The notes under the pieces are model-generated. The model was not told where the DNA came from. It made no database searches and was given only the letters and a program-made list of their open reading frames with translations. Positions 45,311-57,666 of a stretch of DNA of 64,000 nt are shown piece after piece. How positions within the stretch are numbered: position 1 is the first letter of the stretch; each line of letters begins with the position of its first letter. Source of the stretch: Escherichia coli (GTDB lineage: Bacteria; Pseudomonadota; Gammaproteobacteria; Enterobacterales; Enterobacteriaceae); the NCBI GenBank assembly GCA_021307345.1, contig CP089930.1, forward strand, positions 3,782,001 to 3,846,000, in the 5' to 3' direction. The translations under genes and the position numbers were made by a program.

Positions 45311-45338
45311 TGACCAGTCAGTTTGTGCTGACTGGTCA
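45311..45338. terminator. Hairpin between convergent ychH and dauA
   Basis: TGACCAGTCAG and CTGACTGGTCA form a perfect 11-bp stem around a 6-nt loop. The tail ATTTAAT makes it a moderate terminator for ychH on the plus strand. Confidence 0.65.
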
Positions 45339-45352
45339 ATTTAATGCCTGTC

Positions 45353-47032
45353 TTACAGATCAGCCATTGCTGCGCTGCGATTCGGGAAGAATGCCAGGCG
45401 TCCAGGGATCGGTTGAATACCAGAACGAGCCATGGTGCGCAGTGGCTGGAACTCCACATTACACACCCGCAGTTCACATCCTTCAGGCAGGCGCTTCACA
45501 AAACGCTGGAACGCATCAAGGCCACCAGCATCAAGAACCGGAACTGCATCCCACTTCAGAATAACAATTCGTTTGCCTTCCAGACGTGATTCAAGATCGG
45601 TGAATAAGCCTTCAGCCGCAGCGAAAAACAGCGGACCAATAACGCGCAGAACCAGTACATCCTCAGGAACATCTACCGCCACGGGTGCCAGACGAGTCAT
45701 ACGGGCGATACGGCGCATAAACAGCAGCGATGCCAGTACGATACCCACACTGATGGCAATAACCATATCAAACAGCACGGTCAGCGACATGCAAAGCAGC
45801 ATGACGATGATGTCATCTTTCGGCGCATGGCGCAGCAAGTCGACCACTTTGTGTGCTTCACTCATGTTCCACGCCACCATCAATAGCAGGGCAGCCATGG
45901 CGGAAAGCGGCAGCCAGGAGAGCAGCGGTGCCAGTACCAGCAGAGCGAGAATAACCAGAATAGAGTGGATCACCGCCGAAATAGGGGAAGTTGCACCGGC
46001 ACGGACGTTAGCGGCAGAACGCGCGATGGCAGCTGTAGCGGTAATACCACCAAAGAACGGAGCGATGATATTCCCCAGCCCCTGACCGACCAGTTCGCTG
46101 TTCGCCTTGTGTTTCGTCCCGGTCATGCCATCCAGTACCACCGCGCAGAGCAGAGATTCGATTGCGCCGAGCATTGCCATTGAGAATGCCGCAGGCAGCA
46201 GTGTGCGAATAGAATCCCAGGTTAGTGTGAATTCTGAATCGGGGAGATCCCACGGCAGTACCAGTTGCGGCAGCAGTTGCGGAATACCATTACCCTGGGA
46301 ACCATCGGCCAGAACGTAGTGGAATTGCGAGCCGATGGTAGCAACGTGTCCACCGAGCAGGTTAACAATGCCCATCACCGCACAACCAGCCAGCAAGGCC
46401 GGAAGATGACCAGGTAAACGAATGCCCAGACGCGGCCAGAAAACCAGAATGCCAAGCGTCACAATGCCAATGGCAGCATCACCCACATTAATGGTGGGCA
46501 GCGCCATAAATAATGCGCCGACTTTTTGCAGATAATGTTCCGGGACATGTGCCATTTGCAGACCGAGAAAATCTTTAATCTGCATCGTACCGATGGTGAT
46601 CCCGATACCCGAAGTGAAGCCTAAGGTAACGGAAACCGGGATATACTCAATCAGGCGCCCGAAGCGCGCCAGCCCCATCAGGATCAAAAAGATCCCGGAC
46701 AACAACGTCGCAACCAGCAGGCCTGCCAGTCCAAACTGTTGCGAAACGGGATAGAGAATTACCACAAATGCCGCAGTTGGACCGGAAACGCTAAAACGCG
46801 ACCCCCCCGTCAGAGCAATGACAATCCCTGCAACAGCAGCGGTATATAAACCGTACTGTGGAGCCACGCCACTACCAATTGCCAACGCCATCGCCAGCGG
46901 AATAGCAATAATCCCGACGGTAATCCCGGCAATCAGGTCACGGGTAAACCGTGCGGCAGTGTATTTTTCTTTCCAGCAAGCGTCGATCAGAGCGCGGAAA
47001 GGCATCACATGTGAGGAGAATATTTTGTTCAC
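45353..47032 (-). CDS. dauA: C4-dicarboxylate transporter DauA (SLC26/SulP family)
   Basis: DauA (formerly YchM) is an inner-membrane SLC26-family transporter that carries succinate and other C4-dicarboxylates aerobically at acidic pH. The product has 559 residues. The SulP membrane domain, about 12-14 helices, fills residues 30-430, with typical stretches [25 protein letters not shown] and [23 protein letters not shown]. The C-terminal cytoplasmic STAS domain follows ([32 protein letters not shown]). It lies downstream of prs on the same strand, but a terminator separates them. Confidence 0.96.
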   Translation of the reverse strand: MNKIFSSHVMPFRALIDACWKEKYTAARFTRDLIAGITVGIIAIPLAMALAIGSGVAPQYGLYTAAVAGIVIALTGGSRFSVSGPTAAFVVILYPVSQQFGLAGLLVATLLSGIFLILMGLARFGRLIEYIPVSVTLGFTSGIGITIGTMQIKDFLGLQMAHVPEHYLQKVGALFMALPTINVGDAAIGIVTLGILVFWPRLGIRLPGHLPALLAGCAVMGIVNLLGGHVATIGSQFHYVLADGSQGNGIPQLLPQLVLPWDLPDSEFTLTWDSIRTLLPAAFSMAMLGAIESLLCAVVLDGMTGTKHKANSELVGQGLGNIIAPFFGGITATAAIARSAANVRAGATSPISAVIHSILVILALLVLAPLLSWLPLSAMAALLLMVAWNMSEAHKVVDLLRHAPKDDIIVMLLCMSLTVLFDMVIAISVGIVLASLLFMRRIARMTRLAPVAVDVPEDVLVLRVIGPLFFAAAEGLFTDLESRLEGKRIVILKWDAVPVLDAGGLDAFQRFVKRLPEGCELRVCNVEFQPLRTMARSGIQPIPGRLAFFPNRSAAMADL

Positions 47033-47117
47033 AATAATGTTTCATCCGTGAGCGCATCATCTGTCAACTAAATGGCAGGTGAAGGAGGCATAGGTCATAC
47101 AAATGGATATTACAGAC

Positions 47118-47140
47118 AAAAAAACCCGCCGCAGCGGGTC
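47118..47140 (-). terminator. Rho-independent terminator after prs
   Basis: On the minus strand GACCCGC-TGCG-GCGGGT is followed by seven T, just after the prs stop. Confidence 0.88.
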
Positions 47141-47156
47141 TTTGAGCCGGGTTCGA

Positions 47157-48230
<1,074 letters not shown>

Positions 48231-48254
48231 TCACCGAAACTCAGCTTGCCCGGC

Positions 48255-49105
48255 TTAAAGCATGGCTCTGTGCAATGGGGAAAGATTAACACCTTTCGCC
48301 ACAAAGCCATTGAGCCATTCCGGGGCTTGCTCTAGCACCTGGCGGGCTTCAGACTCTGTATCAAATTCAGCAAAGACACAGGCTCCTGTCCCAGTCAGGC
48401 GCGACGGGGCGTATTCTAACAGCCAGGAAAGCACCGCATCAACCTCGCGAAAACGTTTTCTTGCGATAACCTCGCAATCATTACCGAATTCACATTTTAG
48501 CAACGTATCAATTGACCTTTTCGGCGTGTTGCGCGGGAGTTCAGGATCTTTAAAAATCACCGGTGTCGGAATACTTACACCAGGGTGTGCCACCAGATAC
48601 CATTTCTCCGGTGGATTCACTGGCGTTAATATTTCGCCAACCCCTTCAGCAAACGCGGCATGACCGCGTACAAAGACAGGAACATCTGCACCCAACGTCA
48701 GACCCAGTTCCGCCAGTTCATCAATACTTAGCCCGCATTGCCAGAGATGATTTAACGCCACCAGCACAGTCGCGGCATTCGATGAACCACCGCCCAGGCC
48801 GCCGCCCATCGGCAAACGCTTGCCAATGCTGATATTTGCACCGCTCCCCGCCGGAAGACGCCCGCTGTCTGCCGCTGTTTTCATCAACAACCGTGCTGCG
48901 CGAACGATCAGGTTATCTTCGTGCTCCACGCCTTCAACGGGCGTTAACAGACGAATATCCCCATCGTCACGAAGTTCAATGCTGATGGTGTCGCCGTAAT
49001 CAAGAAACTGAAACAGCGTTTGCAGCGTGTGGTAACCGTCCGCTCGCTGACCGGTAATGTATAAGAACAGATTAAGTTTTGCCGGAGAGGGCCACTGTGT
49101 CCGCA

Positions 49106-49106
<1 letters not shown>
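48255..49106 (-). CDS. ispE: 4-diphosphocytidyl-2-C-methyl-D-erythritol kinase IspE
   Basis: IspE is the GHMP kinase of the MEP isoprenoid pathway; it phosphorylates CDP-ME at the 2-hydroxyl. The product has 283 residues, as usual. The catalytic Lys and Asn lie in [13 protein letters not shown] at the N-terminus, and the ATP-binding GHMP motif is [18 protein letters not shown] (about residues 95-112). Its start overlaps the lolB stop by 1 nt. The prs promoter region, including a PurR-type box, lies inside its 3' half. Confidence 0.98.
48447..48462 (-). promoter_or_regulatory. PurR-type operator for prs, inside ispE
   Basis: On the minus strand AAGAAAACGTTTTCGC matches the PurR box (core AAACGTTT). 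It lies about 345 bp before the prs start, just upstream of where the known ~300-nt prs leader would begin. Confidence 0.68.
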
Positions 49107-49798
<692 letters not shown>

Positions 49799-49942
49799 CT
49801 ATGTTCAAGTTGTCTTAATTGCCAGAATCTAACGGCTTTTGGCAATTACTCCAAAAGGGGGCGCTCTCTTTTATTGATCTCACTCATCCTGTATGATGCG
49901 AGCAGACTAACCATATCAACGTTGGTATTATTTCCCGCAGAC

Positions 49943-51199
49943 ATGACCCTTTTAGCACTCGGTATTAACCATAAAACGGCACCTGTATCGCTACGAGAAC
50001 GTGTATCGTTTTCGCCGGACAAGCTCGATCAGGCGCTTGACAGCCTGCTCGCGCAGCCGATGGTGCAGGGCGGCGTGGTGCTGTCGACGTGTAACCGCAC
50101 AGAACTTTATCTTAGCGTTGAAGAGCAGGATAACCTGCAAGAGGCGCTCATTCGCTGGTTGTGCGATTACCACAATCTCAACGAAGAAGATCTGCGTAAT
50201 AGCCTCTACTGGCATCAGGATAACGACGCGGTTAGCCATTTAATGCGTGTTGCCAGTGGCCTGGATTCACTGGTTCTGGGGGAGCCGCAGATCCTCGGTC
50301 AGGTGAAAAAAGCGTTTGCCGATTCGCAAAAAGGCCATATGAAGGCCAGCGAACTGGAACGCATGTTCCAGAAATCTTTCTCTGTAGCGAAGCGCGTTCG
50401 CACTGAAACGGATATTGGCGCCAGTGCTGTGTCTGTCGCTTTTGCGGCTTGTACGCTGGCGCGGCAGATCTTTGAATCGCTTTCTACGGTGACGGTATTG
50501 CTGGTTGGTGCGGGCGAAACCATCGAACTGGTGGCGCGTCATCTGCGCGAACACAAAGTGCAGAAGATGATTATCGCCAATCGTACTCGCGAACGAGCCC
50601 AAATCCTGGCAGATGAAGTCGGCGCAGAAGTGATTGCATTGAGCGATATCGACGAACGTCTGCGCGAAGCCGATATCATCATTAGTTCCACTGCAAGCCC
50701 GTTACCGATTATCGGTAAAGGTATGGTGGAGCGCGCATTAAAAAGCCGTCGCAACCAACCGATGCTGTTGGTGGATATTGCTGTTCCGCGCGATGTCGAA
50801 CCGGAAGTCGGAAAACTGGCGAATGCCTACCTTTATAGCGTTGACGATCTGCAAAGCATCATTTCGCATAACCTGGCGCAGCGTAAAGCCGCCGCAGTTG
50901 AAGCGGAAACTATCGTCGCTCAGGAAACCAGCGAATTTATGGCGTGGCTGCGCGCACAAAGCGCCAGCGAAACTATTCGCGATTATCGCAGTCAGGCAGA
51001 GCAGGTTCGCGATGAGTTAACCGCCAAAGCGTTAGCAGCCCTTGAACAGGGCGGCGACGCGCAAGCCATTATGCAGGATCTTGCATGGAAACTGACTAAC
51101 CGCCTGATCCATGCGCCAACGAAATCACTTCAACAGGCTGCCCGTGACGGGGATAACGAACGCCTGAATATTCTGCGCGACAGCCTCGGGCTGGAGTAG
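49943..51199 (+). CDS. hemA: Glutamyl-tRNA reductase HemA
   Basis: HemA reduces glutamyl-tRNA to glutamate-1-semialdehyde, the first committed step of heme synthesis. The ATG at 49943 gives 418 residues ([20 protein letters not shown]); a 66-codon in-frame extension upstream runs through the promoter region and is not coding. The catalytic Cys50 lies in [11 protein letters not shown] and the NADPH-binding loop in [19 protein letters not shown]. Lys and Thr residues at the N-terminus (TLLALG) match the heme-sensitive degron position described for HemA. It is first in the hemA-prfA-prmC operon. Confidence 0.98.
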
Positions 51200-51239
51200 C
51201 AGTACATCATTTTCTTTTTTACAGGGTGCATTTACGCCT

Positions 51240-52322
51240 ATGAAGCCTTCTATCGTTGCCAAACTGGAAGCCCTGCATGAACGCCATGAAGAAGTTCAGG
51301 CGCTGCTGGGTGATGCGCAAACCATCGCTGACCAGGAACGTTTTCGCGCATTATCTCGTGAATATGCGCAGTTAAGTGATGTTTCGCGCTGTTTCACCGA
51401 CTGGCAACAGGTTCAGGAAGATATCGAAACCGCACAGATGATGCTCGACGATCCTGAAATGCGTGAGATGGCGCAGGATGAACTGCGTGAAGCTAAAGAA
51501 AAAAGCGAACAACTGGAACAACAACTTCAGGTTCTCTTGCTGCCAAAAGATCCTGATGACGAACGCAACGCCTTTCTCGAAGTGCGTGCCGGAACAGGTG
51601 GTGATGAAGCCGCATTATTTGCAGGCGATCTGTTCCGTATGTACAGCCGTTACGCAGAAGCCCGTCGCTGGCGCGTGGAAATCATGAGCGCCAGCGAGGG
51701 CGAGCATGGTGGCTATAAAGAGATCATCGCCAAAATCAGTGGCGATGGTGTGTATGGTCGCCTGAAATTCGAATCTGGCGGTCATCGCGTGCAGCGTGTT
51801 CCTGCTACGGAATCGCAGGGTCGTATTCATACTTCTGCTTGTACCGTTGCGGTAATGCCAGAGCTGCCTGACGCAGAACTGCCGGACATCAACCCGGCAG
51901 ATTTGCGCATTGATACTTTCCGCTCTTCAGGGGCAGGGGGGCAGCACGTTAACACCACCGATTCGGCAATCCGTATTACTCACTTACCAACCGGTATTGT
52001 TGTTGAATGTCAGGACGAACGTTCACAACATAAAAACAAAGCTAAAGCACTTTCTGTACTTGGTGCTCGCATCCACGCAGCAGAAATGGCAAAACGCCAG
52101 CAGGCGGAGGCGTCTACCCGTCGTAACCTGCTGGGCAGTGGCGATCGCAGCGATCGTAATCGTACCTACAACTTCCCGCAGGGGCGCGTCACTGACCACC
52201 GTATCAACCTGACGCTCTACCGTCTGGATGAAGTGATGGAAGGTAAGCTGGATATGCTAATTGAACCGATTATCCAGGAACATCAGGCTGACCAACTGGC
52301 GGCGTTGTCCGAGCAAGAATAA
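51240..52322 (+). CDS. prfA: Peptide chain release factor 1 (RF1)
   Basis: RF1 recognises UAG and UAA at the ribosomal A site and triggers peptide release. The product has 360 residues. The GGQ motif is in [17 protein letters not shown] (about residues 229-245), where PrmC methylates the Gln. The codon-recognition tripeptide PAT lies in [12 protein letters not shown]. It is 40 bp after hemA, and its stop overlaps the prmC start by 1 nt (TAATG). The enzyme that modifies RF1 is thus encoded by the next gene. Confidence 0.98.
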
Positions 52323-53155
52323 TGGAATATCAACACTGGTTACGTGACGCAATAACCCAACTTCAGGCGAGCGAAAGCCCACGGCGCGATGCTGAAATCC
52401 TGCTGGAGCATGTTACCGGCAAGGGGCGTACTTTTATTCTCGCCTTTGGCGAAACGCAGCTGACTGACGCGCAGTGTGAGCAACTCGACGTACTGCTGGC
52501 GCGTCGTCGTGCAGGTGAACCTATTGCTCATTTAACCGGTGTGCGTGAATTTTGGTCGTTGCCGTTATTTGTTTCGCCAGCGACCTTAATTCCCCGTCCT
52601 GACACGGAATGTCTGGTGGAGCAGGCACTGGCTCGGTTACCTGAACAGTCTTGCCGTATTCTCGATCTCGGTACGGGCACCGGGGCGATTGCGCTTGCGC
52701 TGGCTAGCGAGCGCCCGGACTGCGAAATTACCGCTGTAGATCGTATGCCTGATGCTGTCGCCCTGGCACAACGTAATGCCCAGCATCTGGCGATCAAAAA
52801 TATCCACATTCTGCAAAGCGACTGGTTTAGCGCGCTAGCCGGGCAGCAGTTTGCGATGATTGTCAGCAATCCGCCGTATATTGACGAGCAGGACCCACAT
52901 CTTCAACAAGGCGATGTCCGCTTTGAGCCGCTCACTGCGCTGGTTGCGGCAGACAGTGGAATGGCAGACATCGTGCATATCGTCGAACAGTCGCGTAACG
53001 CGCTGGTATCCGGCGGCTTTCTGCTTCTGGAACATGGCTGGCAGCAGGGCGAAGCGGTGCGACAGGCATTTATCCTCGCGGGATATCATGACGTCGAAAC
53101 CTGCCGGGACTACGGTGATAACGAGCGCGTGACGCTTGGTCGCTATTATCGATGA
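52322..53155 (+). CDS. prmC: Release factor glutamine methyltransferase PrmC
   Basis: PrmC methylates the Gln of the GGQ motif of RF1 and RF2, raising release efficiency. The 277-residue product has an N-terminal helical domain that grips the release factor and a SAM-dependent Rossmann domain with motif I ILDLGTGTGAIALAL. The active-site NPPY is in MIVSNPPYIDEQDPH (about residue 183). Its start overlaps prfA and its end overlaps sirB2 by 4 nt, so translation of the three is coupled. Confidence 0.98.
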   Translation: MEYQHWLRDAITQLQASESPRRDAEILLEHVTGKGRTFILAFGETQLTDAQCEQLDVLLARRRAGEPIAHLTGVREFWSLPLFVSPATLIPRPDTECLVEQALARLPEQSCRILDLGTGTGAIALALASERPDCEITAVDRMPDAVALAQRNAQHLAIKNIHILQSDWFSALAGQQFAMIVSNPPYIDEQDPHLQQGDVRFEPLTALVAADSGMADIVHIVEQSRNALVSGGFLLLEHGWQQGEAVRQAFILAGYHDVETCRDYGDNERVTLGRYYR

Positions 53156-53544
53156 CAAGTTTTACTACGCTGCTTAGCGTTCATCTCATTAGCGTTGCGC
53201 TTTCTGTTGGGCTATTAACCTTACGTTTCTGGCTACGTTATCAGGAGCATCCTCAGGCATTTGCTCGCTGGACGCGCATTGCGCCGCCGGTTATTGACAC
53301 GGTGTTATTGTTAAGCGGCGTGGCGCTAATGGCTAAAGCGCACATCCTGCCATTTTCCGGGCAGGCACAATGGCTGACTGAAAAGCTGTTTGGAGTTATC
53401 ATTTATATCGTTTTGGGTTTTATTGCTCTCGATTATCGTCGGGTGCACAGTCAGCAGGTGCGCATTATTGCCTTCCCGCTGGCGCTGGTGGTGCTGTACA
53501 TCATCATTAAACTCGCCACCACAAAAGTACCGTTACTGGGGTAA
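53152..53544 (+). CDS. sirB2: SirB2-family inner membrane protein (YchQ)
   Basis: The 130-residue product is a SirB-family membrane protein of unknown function with four hydrophobic segments (about 8-28, 43-62, 72-92 and 100-122). It overlaps prmC by 4 nt and is followed by sirB1 after 3 bp. The sir name comes from a Salmonella invasion-regulator screen; no direct role is established. Confidence 0.9.
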   Translation: MTSFTTLLSVHLISVALSVGLLTLRFWLRYQEHPQAFARWTRIAPPVIDTVLLLSGVALMAKAHILPFSGQAQWLTEKLFGVIIYIVLGFIALDYRRVHSQQVRIIAFPLALVVLYIIIKLATTKVPLLG

Positions 53545-53547
53545 GTC

Positions 53548-54357
53548 ATGAGATCGTTAGCTGATTTCGAATTTAATAAAGCGCCGCTGTGCGAAGGCAT
53601 GATCCTGGCTTGCGAAGCAATCCGCCGCGATTTTCCCTCGCAAGATGTATACGACGAACTGGAGCGTCTCGTTAATCTGGCGAAGGAAGAAATTAGCCAG
53701 CTTCTGCCTTTAGAAGAGCAGCTGGAAAAATTGATCGCGCTGTTTTACGGCGAATGGGGATTTAAAGCCTCACGCGGTGTTTATCGTCTTTCCGATGCAC
53801 TATGGTTGGATCAGGTGTTAAAAAATCGGCAGGGCAGTGCGGTATCATTAGGCGCCGTTTTGGTGTGGGTCGCTAATCGTCTCGATTTGCCGCTGATGCC
53901 GGTGATTTTCCCGACGCAGCTTATATTGCGCATTGAATGTCCGGATGGCGAAATTTGGTTGATTAACCCTTTTAACGGTGAATCGTTAAGCGAACATATG
54001 CTGGATGTATGGTTAAAGGGAAATATCAGCCCGTCGGCGGAACTGTTTTATGAAGACCTGGATGAAGCCGATAACATTGAGGTTATCCGCAAACTATTGG
54101 ATACGCTGAAAGCGTCGCTGATGGAAGAAAATCAGATGGAACTGGCATTACGCACCAGCGAGGCCTTATTACAGTTCAACCCGGAAGATCCGTATGAAAT
54201 TCGCGATCGTGGGTTGATTTACGCGCAACTGGATTGCGAACACGTTGCGTTAAATGATTTAAGTTATTTCGTTGAACAGTGTCCGGAAGACCCGATCAGC
54301 GAAATGATTCGTGCGCAAATTAATAACATCGCGCATAAACATATTGTGCTGCATTAA
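53548..54357 (+). CDS. sirB1: SirB1-family transglutaminase-like/TPR protein (YchA)
   Basis: The 269-residue product combines an N-terminal transglutaminase-like (SirB1/DUF) domain with a C-terminal TPR-like repeat region (LRTSEALLQFNPEDPYEIRDRGLIYAQLDC). The canonical Cys of transglutaminases is not obvious, so activity is doubtful. It is placed in the hemA-to-kdsA operon, 3 bp after sirB2 and 35 bp before kdsA. Confidence 0.9.
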   Translation: MRSLADFEFNKAPLCEGMILACEAIRRDFPSQDVYDELERLVNLAKEEISQLLPLEEQLEKLIALFYGEWGFKASRGVYRLSDALWLDQVLKNRQGSAVSLGAVLVWVANRLDLPLMPVIFPTQLILRIECPDGEIWLINPFNGESLSEHMLDVWLKGNISPSAELFYEDLDEADNIEVIRKLLDTLKASLMEENQMELALRTSEALLQFNPEDPYEIRDRGLIYAQLDCEHVALNDLSYFVEQCPEDPISEMIRAQINNIAHKHIVLH

Positions 54358-54383
54358 TTAATCGACATTTTACTTAAGATTAA

Positions 54384-55247
<864 letters not shown>

Positions 55248-55267
55248 TCTTTTTTGCTTGAAAAATA

Positions 55268-55297
55268 AAGTCTTAGCGTTCTGCGTTAAGACTTTTT
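55268..55297 (+). terminator. Rho-independent terminator after kdsA
   Basis: AAGTCTTAGCG and CGTTAAGACTT pair to form a stem with one mismatch near the loop, followed by a T run (ACTTTTTTC). Confidence 0.85.
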
Positions 55298-55314
55298 TCA
55301 TGGGTGCCAGATAC

Positions 55315-55346
55315 AAAAAAGGCCGCAGGCTGTTACCCCTGCGGCC
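55315..55346 (-). terminator. Rho-independent terminator of ldrA
   Basis: On the minus strand GGCCGCAGG...CCTGCGGCC forms a perfect 9-bp GC-rich stem followed by six T, 50 bp after the ldrA stop. Confidence 0.88.
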
Positions 55347-55395
55347 GGTTTCGGGCGCATATTGCCATCACGGCAGCCTGACGCCCGTTTTCGCC

Positions 55396-55503
55396 TTACT
55401 TCCGGTTACGCCACCAGCCGACAATCGCTGCGGTAATAATTCCCGCCAGGATCGGTGCTGCCAGGTCGTGCCAGAAAATCATGGCAAACTGCGCGAGCGT
55501 CAT
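55396..55503 (-). CDS. ldrA: Ldr-family small toxic membrane peptide (type I toxin)
   Basis: This 35-codon gene encodes MTLAQFAMIFWHDLAAPI continuing LAGIITAAIVGWWRNRK, which differs from remembered K-12 LdrA by about one residue. Ldr peptides are single-span inner-membrane toxins whose overproduction depolarises the membrane; translation is blocked by the antisense RNA Rdl. A hydrophobic core with a basic tail (RNRK) is evident. K-12 carries three tandem LDR copies here (ldrA, B, C); only one is seen in this window. Confidence 0.93.
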   Translation of the reverse strand: MTLAQFAMIFWHDLAAPILAGIITAAIVGWWRNRK

Positions 55504-55557
55504 ATAGCCGCCTTGTTGTAATGACAACATTTTGCGGCTATTCTTGAATTGTTGATG

Positions 55558-55620
55558 GTTCAAGATTAGCCCCCGTTCTGTTGTCAGGTTTTACCTCTCA
55601 ACGTGCGGGGGTTTTCTCTT
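55558..55620 (+). ncRNA. rdlA: Rdl antisense RNA, antitoxin of ldrA
   Basis: This stretch matches the Rdl RNA of LDR repeats. It begins GTTCAAGATTAGCCCCCGTT and ends with the CCCCCG...CGGGGG hairpin followed by TTTTCTCTT. It lies on the strand opposite ldrA over the ldr leader, as expected for a cis-acting antitoxin RNA. End points are estimated from the hairpin and the conserved start. Confidence 0.82.
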
Positions 55621-55704
55621 TCCAGCAACCAATGCCACCAGGGATAAAGCCCCCGCAACATTGCGCCTCACCGGATAACGCCGGCTTGGTGTGGATACTA
55701 CGTC

Positions 55705-55791
55705 TCAAGCCTTCTTTACTTCACCACTGAAACGTTCGTAATGAAGAGTACATTCCAGCTTTTCATCAACTGTTGCAGTGCTTTCTTGCAT
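55705..55791 (-). pseudogene. Short unrecognised ORF or gene remnant between chaA and the LDR unit
   Basis: An ATG at 55791 opens a 28-codon frame (MQESTATVDEKLECTLHYER then FSGEVKKA). Its codon choice (GAA, CTG, CGT, GGT, AAG) looks like E. coli coding sequence. No ribosome-binding site is visible, and the frame also continues upstream without a start. It may be the 3' end of a lost gene. I do not recognise the family. The rest of 55621-55909 shows only a hairpin near the chaA stop (TATCTCCCCC...GGGGGAGATA, 55870-55903). Confidence 0.25.
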
Positions 55792-55909
55792 GTTGTGGTG
55801 CAGGCTCGCAATTATGTCTGACGAATTGTTCAGAATAACTGAAGAAAGGAACCGGGCAGGTATTTTTATTATCTCCCCCAGCTTCCGCCGCCAGGGGGAG
55901 ATATCAATG

Positions 55910-57010
55910 TCAGGCAAATATTGTCATCAAATAGGCGGCAAAGAGAGCCAGATGTGCCGCGCCGTTGAGTACGTTAGTACGTCCGGTGGAGAAGGAGATA
56001 TGGCACAGCACCAAAGAGGCTACCATCACCACCATTTCTGGCGCACCAAGCGCAAACTGCAATTCATTGCCTGTCATAAAGGCGATCAGCGTGACGACAG
56101 GTACGGTAAGTGAAATGGTTGCTAACACCGAACCAAAGAACAGATTCATCGCGCGCTGGACCTGGTTGTTTAATACCGCTTTTAACGCCCCTAAGCCTTC
56201 CGGCGAAAGAATCAATAGCGCCACCAGGAAACCGGTAAAGGCCACCGGAGCATTCATGCTGGTGAGCAGTGTTTCCAGCGGACTGGCGTTCATTTTGGTA
56301 ACCGCTATCACCGCAATTAAATGGATAATCAACCAGACGGCATGCCACAGGCTGCTATGGGCAGACGGTTTACCATGGTGCGGATCGTCATCATCACTGT
56401 CATCTTCATGTTCATAGACAAACAGACTCTGATGCGTTTTGGTCTGAATTAGCAAAAATACGCCGTACATTGCTGCGGAAATTAATGCCACCAGCAACGC
56501 CTGACCAGTTGAAAAATTCGCCGCAGGCAGAGCCATCGGGAATACCAGCACAATAATTGCCAATGGAAACAGGGCGATTAAATACTGTTTAATACCAAAC
56601 AGATTCATATATTGGGTGGCAAATTTGCGCCCGCCCAACAGTAATGAAAAACCAACCAGTCCACCAGTAACAATCATAATGATTGAATAGAGCGTATCTC
56701 GCATTAACGTCGGCGCCGCATCGCCGGTCGCCATTAAGGCTGATATCAAACTGACTTCAAGAATAACCACGGAAAGGCTAAGAATAAGAGAGCCATAAGG
56801 TTCCCCCAGTCGATGGGCTAATACGTCCGCATGACGGACAACACTAAAGGCGCTGCTTAAAATACCAATAAGCGCAAGAAGATTGATGCCTATGACCACT
56901 GGTAGTGTTTGACTGCTTCCCCACAGGAACAGCACTACCAGCGCCAGAACCGGGAAAATAAGCGAGGTCTCCTTGTGGCGGGTTTTTACCGCCTCGTGAG
57001 CATTTGTCAT
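55910..57010 (-). CDS. chaA: Na+(K+,Ca2+)/H+ antiporter ChaA
   Basis: ChaA is an inner-membrane CaCA-family antiporter that exports Na+, K+ or Ca2+, important at alkaline pH and high salt. The product has 366 residues with about eleven membrane helices. A cytoplasmic acidic and His-rich loop (YEHEDDSDDDDPHHGKPSAHS, around residues 199-219) separates the two halves. The repeated alpha motifs GSLILSLSVVILEVSLI and LLILSPEGLGALKAVLNN contain the transport acidic residues. It is divergent from chaB. Confidence 0.96.
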   Translation of the reverse strand: MTNAHEAVKTRHKETSLIFPVLALVVLFLWGSSQTLPVVIGINLLALIGILSSAFSVVRHADVLAHRLGEPYGSLILSLSVVILEVSLISALMATGDAAPTLMRDTLYSIIMIVTGGLVGFSLLLGGRKFATQYMNLFGIKQYLIALFPLAIIVLVFPMALPAANFSTGQALLVALISAAMYGVFLLIQTKTHQSLFVYEHEDDSDDDDPHHGKPSAHSSLWHAVWLIIHLIAVIAVTKMNASPLETLLTSMNAPVAFTGFLVALLILSPEGLGALKAVLNNQVQRAMNLFFGSVLATISLTVPVVTLIAFMTGNELQFALGAPEMVVMVASLVLCHISFSTGRTNVLNGAAHLALFAAYLMTIFA

Positions 57011-57278
57011 TATGGTTATCCTTTGCAGATGAATTTGTCGAAAATGTAATAAATAGGCAGAAAAAATAACAGAAAGTGTCTGGATATCGGTAACATTTTA
57101 CGAAATTTTACCCCGCTGTCGCTTTTTTACTCTTTGGGGTATAAAAATAATCAACGTGTTTAGACAATGTTTGTATTAGCACCTCTTAAGAAGAGTCTGA
57201 CGTGAAAAGTCTTATATGCTGGCAAGCGTGGATATTGTTGACCACACTTAAAGTTCACCTTTAAAAAAGGAGTCAACA

Positions 57279-57509
57279 ATGCCGTATAAAACAAAAAGCG
57301 ATCTGCCGGAAAATGTAAAACACGTTCTACCGTCCCATGCTCAGGATATCTATAAAGAGGCATTCAACAGCGCCTGGGATCAATATAAAGATAAAGAAGA
57401 TCGGCGTGATGATGCCAGTCGGGAGGAGACAGCGCATAAAGTGGCCTGGGCAGCAGTGAAACATGAATATGCTAAAGGAAGTGATGATAAATGGCATAAA
57501 AAGTTATAA
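57279..57509 (+). CDS. chaB: ChaB family protein, putative cation transport regulator
   Basis: ChaB is a 76-residue cytoplasmic helical protein named for its position beside chaA; a role as regulator of ChaA is proposed but not proven. It has many charged residues and the family motif LPSHAQDIYKEAFNSAWDQY. A strong ribosome-binding site (AAGGAG) precedes the ATG. A 157-bp gap separates it from chaC, and it diverges from chaA across 268 bp. Confidence 0.94.
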   Translation: MPYKTKSDLPENVKHVLPSHAQDIYKEAFNSAWDQYKDKEDRRDDASREETAHKVAWAAVKHEYAKGSDDKWHKKL

Positions 57510-57666
57510 CTCCCGGTGATGAGTTAAAGCTATTCGTGCGGCGTCGCCTTGCAAGTGGTCTGCAGATTGCATATTGTCCCGGTAATGGTTCCAAAATGAG
57601 CAGTAAAAATGTCTGGAAGACACCAAAAAGTTGTCGCAGGGAAGTATGCAGTGGCGGAGGTATAAG

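Noticed and set aside
55705-55917. A longer 70-codon version of the fragment upstream of the LDR unit
   Set aside because: It would need a TTG start overlapping the chaA stop and would be translated through a strong hairpin; only the 28-codon part looks coding-like.
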